Of a DNA stretch of 64,000 bases, positions 35,689-43,655 are shown one piece after another (the stretch's first letter is position 1; the number at the start of each line of letters is the position of its first letter). Under the pieces are notes generated by a model. It saw only the letters and a program-made list of their open reading frames with translations. It searched no databases and was not told the origin of the DNA. Position numbers and translations under genes: made by a program. Source of the stretch: Mucilaginibacter lacusdianchii (GTDB lineage: Bacteria > Bacteroidota > Bacteroidia > Sphingobacteriales > Sphingobacteriaceae); the NCBI RefSeq assembly GCF_009770985.1, contig NZ_WSRW01000003.1:231274-295273 (forward strand), given 5' to 3'.

Positions 35689-36054
35689 ATGGAATTAGTA
35701 AAATTATTTGTCGGGGGCTTTCCACTGGAGATCGACGAATTGGAGCTAGCCAAGTTGTTTGGCCCTCATGGTGACATTAGCACCATTAAGATCGTTCGTG
35801 ATAAGAAAACACGGATATGTAAAGGCTATGCATTTATAGAAATGAATGACCGCAGAGGAGCTGAAGCGGCTGTTGAATCACTGGATGGGGCGGAAATGAA
35901 CGGGAAACAGCTCACCGTAAAGATCAATGAGGAACCCGCTGTAAAACCAGCGTATGCGCCTAAAGCTTTTTCTCCGCAAAGGCAGACCGTTTACCAGAAA
36001 GTATCAAGGCCTGGCACCGAGGAAAGAAAGAAAAGACCAAGAAGGGCTTTATGA
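35689..36054 (+). CDS. RNA-recognition-motif (RRM) protein
   Basis: I start it at the ATG at 35689 because the RRM begins right there (KLFVGGFPLEIDELELAKLF) and an upstream ATG would only translate the operator repeats. The 121-residue product has RNP2 (LFVGGF) and RNP1 (KGYAFIEM), with conserved beta-alpha-beta spacing to VKINEE at about 82. A basic, Pro-rich tail (KKRPRRAL) follows. Single-RRM proteins of this type are frequent in Bacteroidota and bind single-stranded RNA. Their role on mobile elements is unknown; it is flanked by the regulator and the mobilization genes. Confidence 0.9.
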   Translation: MELVKLFVGGFPLEIDELELAKLFGPHGDISTIKIVRDKKTRICKGYAFIEMNDRRGAEAAVESLDGAEMNGKQLTVKINEEPAVKPAYAPKAFSPQRQTVYQKVSRPGTEERKKRPRRAL

Positions 36055-36067
36055 TCAAAAACCATTA

Positions 36068-37276
36068 CTAACCTAATCTTTGCCCTTTTCGCTTCTTACG
36101 TTTGCGTTTGTACTCATTCAATGGACTTTGATCCATATCACCAGCAGGGTGATCAGTGCCGAGCAAACTCCCGATAAGATCGCCACCAGGTAAAGCCTGA
36201 TGACCCACCTGCTGCCTACCTTGTTGTTCGCTTTGGATATCTGCTCCGCGCTGTATACGATGCTTTTGATCTGGAACGCCAGATTGGTTGCTGTGCTGTC
36301 CATCAGTTCCAGCCGCCTGCTGGTATCTGCTATCTTTTGCTCTGATCTGATCCTGTAGCTTTCCAGCGCCTTGCTGTATAGCTTTTCTATTTCCGGCAGT
36401 AACTTTTGTATCTGCGTCAGTTCCGGTTGCTGGTCTTCTTGTGGTGGATTCACTGGCTCTTGCTGATCGTTGGGCGTCTCTTGTCCTAACATTTGCCTGG
36501 TAGATTGCTGTGCGATCTCTTTCTTGTTCATAACTGATAGCATTTTTAATGGCCTGCCATTTATAAGCGTTACCTAAATGAGCGCCTTTGAACTGTATAC
36601 CCTCATAACCGTATGATATGCCGCTCACAAAACCGGTACTGGCCTGGTTAAACAATACGTTGATACCCTTCGCTTCCAGAGCCTCAATGAATTGTGCTGC
36701 ATCTGGCTTTCTACGGAGCACATCCTTAATGATCTCCTGTAACTGCATTTTGGAGGACGGCACATTGGTCCGCTTCATCATTTCCAGTTCATTCTTTGTC
36801 ATCGCCCTTTCTTGAGCCTGTCTACTTGAGATGACCTCGGTCAGGCCATACTGCTTCTCCAGCTTTCTAAGCACCTTCTCGCTCCGCTGATAATCTTTGC
36901 TGTCAGACACGACTGTGCCATCGTAGCCAATACGGTTAACAAGAATATGCAGGTGCGGATGATCCGCATCGTAATGCCGGAAGATGGCATATTGGTGCTG
37001 GTCAAATCCCATATTGTTCAAATATTCATTTGCAATAATGTTCATTTGTTCATCTCCCAAGTTCTCATTCGGCGGAAAGTTTAGGGAGGTATGATAGAAG
37101 TACTTTTGGAGGTTGGGTCTTAACATTCTGACCAAAGCCACTTCACGCATGATAGAATCCTCTTTGCCCGATGTAAAAGTCATATCCAGGACTTTCGCCT
37201 TACCTTGCTCGACCTTTTGCAGGTTGTACCGCAACGCGCCCCTGAATCCTTTTCCTTTTACCTGGTCCGCTGTCAT
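36068..37276 (-). CDS. Relaxase/mobilization nuclease (MobA/VirD2 type)
   Basis: The 402-residue protein carries an N-terminal relaxase domain with the histidine triad block FRHYDADHPHLHILVNRIG near residues 103-118 and upstream Tyr residues (NLQKYFYHTS) for strand transfer. Relaxases nick the transfer origin and pilot the strand into a conjugation channel. The last 140 residues are hydrophilic and low in complexity (QQGAGKLQDQ..., a Lys/Arg-rich end) and share their DNA with a second gene in another frame. The start overlaps the mobC stop by 4 bp. No secretion genes are nearby, so transfer must rely on a helper. Confidence 0.9.
   Translation of the reverse strand: MTADQVKGKGFRGALRYNLQKVEQGKAKVLDMTFTSGKEDSIMREVALVRMLRPNLQKYFYHTSLNFPPNENLGDEQMNIIANEYLNNMGFDQHQYAIFRHYDADHPHLHILVNRIGYDGTVVSDSKDYQRSEKVLRKLEKQYGLTEVISSRQAQERAMTKNELEMMKRTNVPSSKMQLQEIIKDVLRRKPDAAQFIEALEAKGINVLFNQASTGFVSGISYGYEGIQFKGAHLGNAYKWQAIKNAISYEQERDRTAIYQANVRTRDAQRSARASESTTRRPATGTDADTKVTAGNRKAIQQGAGKLQDQIRAKDSRYQQAAGTDGQHSNQSGVPDQKHRIQRGADIQSEQQGRQQVGHQALPGGDLIGSLLGTDHPAGDMDQSPLNEYKRKRKKRKGQRLG
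36118..36543 (-). CDS. Small membrane-anchored protein nested inside the relaxase gene (MobB-like)
   Basis: This 141-residue frame lies wholly inside the relaxase 3' end in a different frame. It looks genuine: Gln/Pro-rich N-terminus, a coiled-coil-like middle (EIEKLYSKALESYRIRSEQK), and a clean C-terminal membrane helix (LYLVAILSGVCSALITLLVI). The likely start is MNKKEIAQQSTRQML, five codons in. Small membrane proteins overlapping relaxase genes are known in mobilization modules and help dock the relaxosome at the coupling protein. That role is inferred here. Confidence 0.6.
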   Translation of the reverse strand: MLSVMNKKEIAQQSTRQMLGQETPNDQQEPVNPPQEDQQPELTQIQKLLPEIEKLYSKALESYRIRSEQKIADTSRRLELMDSTATNLAFQIKSIVYSAEQISKANNKVGSRWVIRLYLVAILSGVCSALITLLVIWIKVH

Positions 37277-37608
37277 TTCATTAAGCAGTTAAGAATGTCC
37301 TTTTGAGTTTTCATCAAAGCGGTTAGTATGGTTACAAAAGCCGGTGATAATTTACCCGAGTTAAGTTGCTTTACTGCTTGGTTCAGGTTAACACCGATCT
37401 TATGCAATTCCCGGTAAAGTGCTGCGTTGATCGGCGAAAGCTTGATGACAGGGAACCTTCCGGTAAAAGCCTTCTGCCTGATCCAGTTGGCTGGTGTCAT
37501 TGCCGATGCCTGGGCATAATTGCACACCATATCGTTCTCTTCTTTTGTAAGACGGATATTGACCTGAATGATCCTTTTATTCTCTTCCTGTAAAGCCGGT
37601 CTTCCCAT
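37273..37608 (-). CDS. mobC: MobC-like relaxosome accessory protein
   Basis: I start it at the ATG at 37608 (MGRPALQEENKR), a typical MobC start; nine extra residues upstream are possible. The product has a ribbon-helix-helix-like beginning (IIQVNIRLTKEENDMVCNYAQ) and the MobC segment ALYRELHKIGVNLNQAVKQLN. MobC proteins bind the transfer origin and help the relaxase open it. The stop overlaps the relaxase start by 4 bp, so translation is coupled. Confidence 0.88.
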   Translation of the reverse strand: MGRPALQEENKRIIQVNIRLTKEENDMVCNYAQASAMTPANWIRQKAFTGRFPVIKLSPINAALYRELHKIGVNLNQAVKQLNSGKLSPAFVTILTALMKTQKDILNCLMK

Positions 37609-37638
37609 GATCCTAGATTTTAAAACGAAGTGCAAAAT

Positions 37639-37694
37639 CTTGCTTCCTCCGAAGGAGCAAGCCGTTTAAGCGTAGCGAAAACATGGCTTGCTCC
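37639..37694. other. Candidate origin of transfer (oriT)
   Basis: GGAGCAAGCC at 37654-37663 is exactly inverted at 37685-37694, and a third related arm (CTTGCTTCC) lies at 37639. It sits between mobC and the excisionase-like gene, where transfer origins of mobilizable elements usually lie. The nick site was not identified. Confidence 0.45.
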
Positions 37695-37712
37695 TAAACG
37701 CTGAACACACTT

Positions 37713-38003
37713 CTAATTACTGAAACTGATCCGCTTGCTCTTCACATCACCCTTTAAAACCTTCATGATATCCTCGTAATTGTAATACAGGATACCACCG
37801 ATTTTTGTAAAGGGAATGGTGCCATTATCTCTGAGCGTTTGTAAAGTGTTGCTGGAGATCTTGAGCAGGTTCTTGACCTGGTAACTCTTTAAAAACTTCC
37901 TTGGCTCTTCATTTGAATCGCCGTTGATCAGCGCTTTCATTTGACTCAGCAGTCGTTCGCCGAACTCCTGCAAGTCTTCCTTCGTGATGATTTCTGCTGC
38001 CAT
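37713..38003 (-). CDS. Excisionase-like helix-turn-helix protein
   Basis: The 96-residue protein has a short coil at the start (LQEFGERLLSQMKALI) and a C-terminal MerR/excisionase-type winged HTH: FLKSYQVKNLLKISSNTLQTL, RDNGTIPFTKIGGILYYNYEDI. Proteins like this direct excision or regulate mobilization on Bacteroidota elements. It is followed by the presumed oriT and mobC on the same strand. Palindromes 60 bp upstream may be its own operator. Confidence 0.85.
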   Translation of the reverse strand: MAAEIITKEDLQEFGERLLSQMKALINGDSNEEPRKFLKSYQVKNLLKISSNTLQTLRDNGTIPFTKIGGILYYNYEDIMKVLKGDVKSKRISFSN

Positions 38004-38061
38004 AATTATTCATTTACTTACATAAAAACTCAAACCTAAACTCCTGTCAGATGCTCCACAA

Positions 38062-38102
38062 GTACAACTTTGAAGTTGTACCCCTGCAACAAAGTTGTAC
38101 CC
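38062..38102. promoter_or_regulatory. Palindromic AAGTTGTAC repeats upstream of the excisionase-like gene
   Basis: GTACAACTT TG AAGTTGTAC is a near-perfect palindrome, and AAGTTGTACCC recurs 19 bp later. The position 60-100 bp before the HTH gene suits an operator. The wider 38004-38639 stretch also holds a tRNA relic and no gene. Confidence 0.45.
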
Positions 38103-38303
38103 TTACTTTAAGAATAGCTGACAACCTGCACACACCTTGGGTGCTTTTTCACATTGCGTTTATTTAAGTACAAAGGTGCTGACCTGATATAAATAAATAT
38201 CACACCTCATGTACGAGGTAGGATGTTTTATACAAAAATGAGTGAAGTGAATTGGAATTTACTCCGAGTTTATCCGAGTCGGATTTGAAAACTCCCAATA
38301 TAG

Positions 38304-38353
38304 ATTTTAGGCTCATAACCTGAAGGTCATAAGTTCGATTGCTGCTCCCGCTA
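38304..38353 (+). other. Degenerate tRNA-Met 3' half, probable old attachment-site scar
   Basis: The sequence contains an anticodon loop CTCATAA (anticodon CAT) followed by CCTGAAGGTC, AGTTCGATT and CTCCCGCTA. This follows tRNA-Met order, but the T-stem no longer pairs and no proper 5' half is present. A hairpin AAGGCA...TGCCTTTTTTT follows at 38372-38397, like a tRNA terminator. It reads as the end of a former integration event. Confidence 0.5.
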
Positions 38354-38639
38354 TTTAATAATAAGGCAGTTACTTTAGATCGTGATTGCCTTTTTTTCTG
38401 TTAACGTGTTGTTAACGTTTTCCTGCTTTGCAAACGGCTTATATGAAGATATGAATTTGAGTCGAATCAAAGAAACTTTAAGCGCGTTCATCATCCTAAG
38501 ATTGGCGGATTGCTTCTGCGCCTGCTATTAAACATAGTAAGTTAGGAGAATAGTAGCTACCATTCTTGGTATCGGTCATATAGTGTACGCTAAATACAAA
38601 GTAGCCGACTGGAATCAAAATGAATAGCAAGATTATAAT

Positions 38640-41291
38640 TTATTCATTAATTAAACCCAACGAAGCGGCATGTATTGGTATAGTAATAGCTTCTTCTACT
38701 TCAACTCTATTAGCCACTTCTATCTTATTATAAATTTCGTTCTCTTTACTTATCGCCTCAAAACTGATGACCAGAGCGAAAGGGATTTCAGTATCGGTTC
38801 CTTTATCCCAACCTTTGTGTCCAACTACGGCAAATGATAGCTCAGCCGTAAGCACATTAGATTTTAAAATAACCCAGTCCTTTTGGGTGGCGCTGTCTTG
38901 TCGTTTCATACCTTTTACTTGACCATAGCCAGGAGAGGTAGAAACGACCCATTTTATACTGTTAACGTCCTGTTGAAGAGTATTTTCGTCGTCCGTTTCT
39001 TCCTCCATCCGTTTAAGAACCCGGTCAGCAAAATCGTCGAAGGATTCGCCAAGTTTGGACGATTCCCAAGTAAGCCAGGAACCAAAATATGATTTGAGTC
39101 TCTTTCGTGTTCTTCTCGGCTCAGCAGTGTATACCAGCGTGACTTCTAATAAAATATCGTAGTCGTCTCCTGCACGGGTTAATTCGCTAGGCACGTTAAT
39201 AGAATATAAATTGGCTTGGTGAGCGGCAACTTTTCCTTCTGTCGTAAAGGTAATTCGGTAAGGCGTGTTTTCGACCGCTCGTTGCAGATCAGGAATACCA
39301 AAACCGAACGCGCGCATCGTATTACGATTGGGTTGGTGGAATGCATGTTCCGGTAAGCGTGCGGATTGCACGACCAACGCCTTATACAACAAGGTGCTTT
39401 CTGTTGGAAAACGTTTAGCCAGGTGCGCAATAATATGAGCTACTTTTGGGGCCGCGAAAGAAGTTCCGATGGCGTATCCGGTGGCATTCGCGCCGGTTTT
39501 AATAACTTTGACGGATACAGAGTCGTCCTGCGTCACTAAAAACCCCCTTTTTTCACGAAGCAAATCTCCACCATATTCTACCACATCCGGTTTAACACAT
39601 CCCCATAGCCCCGGCCCCGTACGGGAAAATGCAGACAGACGTCCCCTGGTACCAAAAGATTTACGGTCCTGGTCCTCAAAATCTGCATTGCAAACAGAAC
39701 CTACCGTGAGACTTAATAAACTTTGCGCCGGATTGGCGATCCGGCAACTGGACTCCAATAGATAGCGCGGATAGTCTCGGCCAGCGGTGATGTGTTCCAG
39801 AACGCCGGGCCGTTCCGCTAAACCGGTGCTGATTTTAAGGTTTCCTGCCGCCAATATAAAAAGCAATTTTCTCTGATGGATGAGACTGTCTAATTTGGCC
39901 GCCCAGGTGGAAATATGATTTAGGCGACATGGTCCTGATGTTGCAACCGACATATTAAAAAGCCTTATCCCGTCGAAGTCGTCCGCAATTTCTTCCATCA
40001 GTTCCGCAGGGAAAAGCCGGTCTGACAACCTGTTATGTGCATCCAAAATACGCGCATTGACCAAAAAACAAGGTGGCTGGTAGGCCCCATCATCGGGTAT
40101 AGTATTACCAAATAAAATGCTTCCGGCTACTTTAGTCCCGTGACCACCATCAGGTACATGGTCGGCGGTCGTATCCTCGTTAGGGACGTAATTTTTTGAA
40201 TAGGTAGTTAAAATTGCAGGTTCAAGGTAAAGATGCTTTTCCTGTATACCGCTGTCAATTACGCAGATTACCGGAGAGTCCTTTTCCGGAGGAGTAATAT
40301 CAACCGCTGGAAAAGCGAAATCGGAGGCCGGTTCTTCCATTTGGATTTCTTCGCCTTCGGTGATTTCAAATACGTAAGCGTAGTTCCGGATTAAATCCTT
40401 TAAGGCCTGGCCGTTCATTTTTGCCTTAAAGCCAAAACTGTCTTCCAAATCCACGAAACTGCTCAACAGTTCACCCTTATATACTTTTTCAATAAAGTTA
40501 GTCAGGAAATCTTGTCGTTCGCTGGCGATGTTATCGCGCTCAATTTCTGCCGCTTGTGTTCTCTTTAACCAATCATCCAGTTTTCGCTGATATTGTTCAT
40601 CGCTTTCTGGTTTGCGGATAGACCGATATTCTTTTTTTTCAGGATTATCTTTATTCTTTGCTTCATAATGAGCTTTGTTTTCCGCATATTCTTCGTCAGT
40701 TTCCGGCATTACCCGAATTGGCTTGGAAGGCATTTTTAAATAACAAGCAACGGAAATATCTACTGTAAAAAGTTGGCCGTCCGCCATTCCATCAGGAAAA
40801 AGCTGCTTTAAGCCGGGCGACAAAATATAATCGGCCCGCCACTGATCACCCTGGACGATTTGCCAAAGTTTGGCGGCTTGATCTTTCGACTTGCCTTTTT
40901 GATCAATGAACTGCTGGATCTTATTGGCCAGTGAACTAAAACTATCCACGTTAGCACCAATAATAAAGCCATTTTCTTCTTCGGCGACAATTTCAATTCC
41001 ATAACCCTTCAGCGCTTCGATATCAAAATCGCGCGGGTCTACTTGAAGGAATACAGGCAGTACAGTTTCAGAAAAGATATCAGGCAAACCAGCTTCCTTC
41101 CTTTGCAAAAGTTGCTGTGTGTACGCTTGTTGCAATCCTGACGCGGATGCCGTTAAAGCAGCGCCATGCCCAGCCCGGTTGCTTAGATTGGCCGCTGTTT
41201 GCGCGTCAATTTTTTTATCAATAGGAACGCCGGTAAATTGATACGGACCGTTGATTTTTCTTTTAAGGAGTAGGTGTGGGAATTCAGGCAT
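38640..41291 (-). CDS. Subtilisin-like serine protease (S8) paired with an AAA+ ATPase
   Basis: The 883-residue protein has a complete subtilase triad: Asp in VICVIDSGIQEKHLYLEPAI (near 343), His in GGHGTKVAGSILFG (near 385) and Ser in YAIGTSFAAPKVAH (near 610), plus the oxyanion Asn region AAGNLKIS. A highly charged segment at 200-270 (YEAKNKDNPEKKEYRS) precedes the catalytic domain, and about 220 residues follow it. There is no signal peptide, so it is intracellular, unusual for secreted-type subtilases. Its start overlaps the ATPase stop by 1 bp. AAA/subtilase pairs recur in defence islands; a target is not known. Confidence 0.9.
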   Translation of the reverse strand: MPEFPHLLLKRKINGPYQFTGVPIDKKIDAQTAANLSNRAGHGAALTASASGLQQAYTQQLLQRKEAGLPDIFSETVLPVFLQVDPRDFDIEALKGYGIEIVAEEENGFIIGANVDSFSSLANKIQQFIDQKGKSKDQAAKLWQIVQGDQWRADYILSPGLKQLFPDGMADGQLFTVDISVACYLKMPSKPIRVMPETDEEYAENKAHYEAKNKDNPEKKEYRSIRKPESDEQYQRKLDDWLKRTQAAEIERDNIASERQDFLTNFIEKVYKGELLSSFVDLEDSFGFKAKMNGQALKDLIRNYAYVFEITEGEEIQMEEPASDFAFPAVDITPPEKDSPVICVIDSGIQEKHLYLEPAILTTYSKNYVPNEDTTADHVPDGGHGTKVAGSILFGNTIPDDGAYQPPCFLVNARILDAHNRLSDRLFPAELMEEIADDFDGIRLFNMSVATSGPCRLNHISTWAAKLDSLIHQRKLLFILAAGNLKISTGLAERPGVLEHITAGRDYPRYLLESSCRIANPAQSLLSLTVGSVCNADFEDQDRKSFGTRGRLSAFSRTGPGLWGCVKPDVVEYGGDLLREKRGFLVTQDDSVSVKVIKTGANATGYAIGTSFAAPKVAHIIAHLAKRFPTESTLLYKALVVQSARLPEHAFHQPNRNTMRAFGFGIPDLQRAVENTPYRITFTTEGKVAAHQANLYSINVPSELTRAGDDYDILLEVTLVYTAEPRRTRKRLKSYFGSWLTWESSKLGESFDDFADRVLKRMEEETDDENTLQQDVNSIKWVVSTSPGYGQVKGMKRQDSATQKDWVILKSNVLTAELSFAVVGHKGWDKGTDTEIPFALVISFEAISKENEIYNKIEVANRVEVEEAITIPIHAASLGLINE

Positions 41292-42289
41292 TAGGCTTTG
41301 TGATACAGTTCATTTTCTTTCAGAGACAGATCAAAGTGGCCCTGGCTGATGATGCCGTTTCCCTGAATGACTGAAAATTTTGCTGCATCTGTTGCCACCT
41401 TTACGACCATCGCTGACGAAAAATCTTTTAATTGTCCGCTGATTTTTTTCCAGTCAACAGTCTTATCCGATTTTATCGACGCTAACGTTGACCTTAATAT
41501 CCGGTGGATCTCATCCTGACCAGGTTTTGGTAGTTCGATAATATCGTCGAAACGCCTGAAAATAGCTTTGTCAATAGCACCTTCCAGATTGGTGGTCGCA
41601 ATGATCAGTCCGGGACCATTGAAATCCTCTAATACATTAAGTAAAATATTAACTACCCGGTGCATTTCGCCGACATCCTGTTTGCCATCACGGGACTTGG
41701 CTATAAAATCAAACTCATCCAATAAAAGGACACTGGGGTAGTTTTTTATTGCTTCAAATAACTTAGTGAGATTGCTGGCCGATTCCCCCAAGTACGAAGA
41801 TACCACTGCTTCAAATTTAACTTTCAAAAATGGCAGGCCAATATTCCAGGCAATTCTTTCCGCACTCATTGACTTGCCGCAACCTGGTGCGCCATGGAGC
41901 AAGATTCTCCTCCGAGGCTTCAGTCCATAATGTGCTAATCGCTCTCTGGCCAGGAATTCTTTTTCTATACGGGTGATCTTTTCCTCAACATCTGCTGACA
42001 AAACCATCTCGTGACGGAGCAATTCATTAGGAATATGTGCCGCAAGCGGAATATTACTCCGTTTGTCCGTTGGTATCAAGACAGACCCGCCAAAAATATT
42101 TCTTAATTCGCCTTTAAAAGATTGATTGGTCTTGATATTCTTTTCCAGTATTCCCTGCAACCGGTCGGCAAGTTTGGCATGACCTTTTCTTCGCTCGTCT
42201 TCAATGATCGAACCGGCAACCCTTACGATATCATCGGATTGTTCACCGTCTATGGAACGGAATAAGCGGACGAGCAGGTCTTGGTTCAT
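41291..42289 (-). CDS. AAA+ ATPase, partner of the subtilase
   Basis: The 332-residue protein has a regulatory N-terminus and one AAA+ module: Walker A HGAPGCGKS near residue 132, Walker B VLLLDEFDF near 188, sensor IIATTNLE and the Arg-finger region IFRRFDDIIELPKP. The pore-loop-like segment VVSSYLGES suggests it engages protein substrates like FtsH/spastin-type ATPases. Translational coupling with the protease (1-bp overlap) implies a complex in which the ATPase senses or unfolds substrates for, or activates, the subtilase. The defence role is inferred from genomic company. Confidence 0.9.
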   Translation of the reverse strand: MNQDLLVRLFRSIDGEQSDDIVRVAGSIIEDERRKGHAKLADRLQGILEKNIKTNQSFKGELRNIFGGSVLIPTDKRSNIPLAAHIPNELLRHEMVLSADVEEKITRIEKEFLARERLAHYGLKPRRRILLHGAPGCGKSMSAERIAWNIGLPFLKVKFEAVVSSYLGESASNLTKLFEAIKNYPSVLLLDEFDFIAKSRDGKQDVGEMHRVVNILLNVLEDFNGPGLIIATTNLEGAIDKAIFRRFDDIIELPKPGQDEIHRILRSTLASIKSDKTVDWKKISGQLKDFSSAMVVKVATDAAKFSVIQGNGIISQGHFDLSLKENELYHKA

Positions 42290-42493
42290 GATTTAAATAA
42301 ATTCAAACGCAAATATATTACAAATAATATGCCTATCGCGATGATTTAAAGTTATGTTAAATATAATGCTAATCGCCGTCAGCTCAAAACTTATTAATTA
42401 AGGAGAAACGAATTTCTCTAGCAATTTGATAAAATCGTTATTTTCAACTTTATTCGAACAACAAGCTTTTAAAATATTGAACTCCAAATAAAA

Positions 42494-43537
42494 TTGCCAA
42501 ACTATAATTCTTATCACAACATGCCCGTAAGTAAATTGAGAAATAAATACTCCAAAGCAAAAAAGAAGAAGATAGTAATCAGCAGGAAGATAGTTTTTAA
42601 AAATGCGATATCAAAGCGAGATGAACGGGGGATTTTGCCGGTAAGGACTTTGTGCTATAATTTTTCGGAGTTGTTTTTTAATATCTCTCCCGATTTTAAG
42701 TCCGAATTCGATGTTGAGGTGGCAAGCGGTTTAAGTGATAAAATACACTACAAAATCTCTGCCCAACCTGTCCGCGAAGTTGCTGAGTTGAAAAGCTACA
42801 AGGAACCCGGAGAGGTAAAAAGCATTCAAGAGATCGTGTTGTACGAAAATTATAATCAATTTCTTTGGTCACTTTGCTATTCACTTTTAGTTCTTTTCGA
42901 TAAGGGCATACACGAGCCTCGTTTGAATGGTGTTTACAGAGGTACATTCGTGGACACCAAACAAGTACGTGAAGCGTGGGAAGTATTTAAAGCAGGAATT
43001 TCTTTAACCACCGAATTTAAAAGAACGATCTTTTTTGCTCTCCCAAACCCCGAGATGGACTCTAACCGAAAATATGTAAGTTTAGCAAACGCGATTTACT
43101 GTGCTGCACTTGAATTTATATTACTGCATGAGTTCGGACACCAATTTTTTGGCCACTATGCCGATGATCCAAACCCAGAGCAATCAAAAGAACATGAATT
43201 TTTGGTTGATGATTTTGCCATTGAAAAGATGTCAGCACATTTTTCAAAAAAAGATGGCCCGACTTTGAAGGCAGGAATCTTATTCGGAACGCTTTCATTC
43301 TTTTTCCTTGATCGCCGTATCAACGGAGGTGATACCCATCCAGATTTGGACGATCGCTTAATCGAAATTGTTGACAAGCTGGAATTAAATGAATTAGATA
43401 ATTTATGGGGCATTGCCAGCCTGGGTATTAACCTATGGGGACATCATTTTAATCACAATATTAAAATACCTAGAATCGGTGAAACGTACCAGGCATTGTT
43501 TAAAGACACTGTTAAAGACTTAAAACGATTCAAGTAA
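42494..43537 (+). CDS. Lit-like (peptidase U49) zinc metallopeptidase
   Basis: The 347-residue protein has FILLHEFGHQFFGH (HExxH plus a third His, near residue 212), then EHEFLVDDFAIEKM with an acidic metal or structural site, and THPDLDDRLIEI near 277. This order (HExxH, E...D..A, HP..R) is that of the Lit/U49 phage-exclusion peptidases. Escherichia coli Lit cleaves EF-Tu when a phage capsid peptide appears and stops translation. The N-terminal third is basic and unlike Lit. No signal peptide is present. A phage-triggered suicide protease is the best hypothesis; the substrate may differ. Confidence 0.65.
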   Translation: MPNYNSYHNMPVSKLRNKYSKAKKKKIVISRKIVFKNAISKRDERGILPVRTLCYNFSELFFNISPDFKSEFDVEVASGLSDKIHYKISAQPVREVAELKSYKEPGEVKSIQEIVLYENYNQFLWSLCYSLLVLFDKGIHEPRLNGVYRGTFVDTKQVREAWEVFKAGISLTTEFKRTIFFALPNPEMDSNRKYVSLANAIYCAALEFILLHEFGHQFFGHYADDPNPEQSKEHEFLVDDFAIEKMSAHFSKKDGPTLKAGILFGTLSFFFLDRRINGGDTHPDLDDRLIEIVDKLELNELDNLWGIASLGINLWGHHFNHNIKIPRIGETYQALFKDTVKDLKRFK

Positions 43538-43655
43538 TTATAAAGCCAAAGGGCGCAGCTAGGTTAGTGAGAATCACAGTTTTCTTTTCATTCTTTAGAA
43601 AATTACCCATAGATTAGTATTTTTTTAATCAGACTTTCTGATTACTTGCATGATC

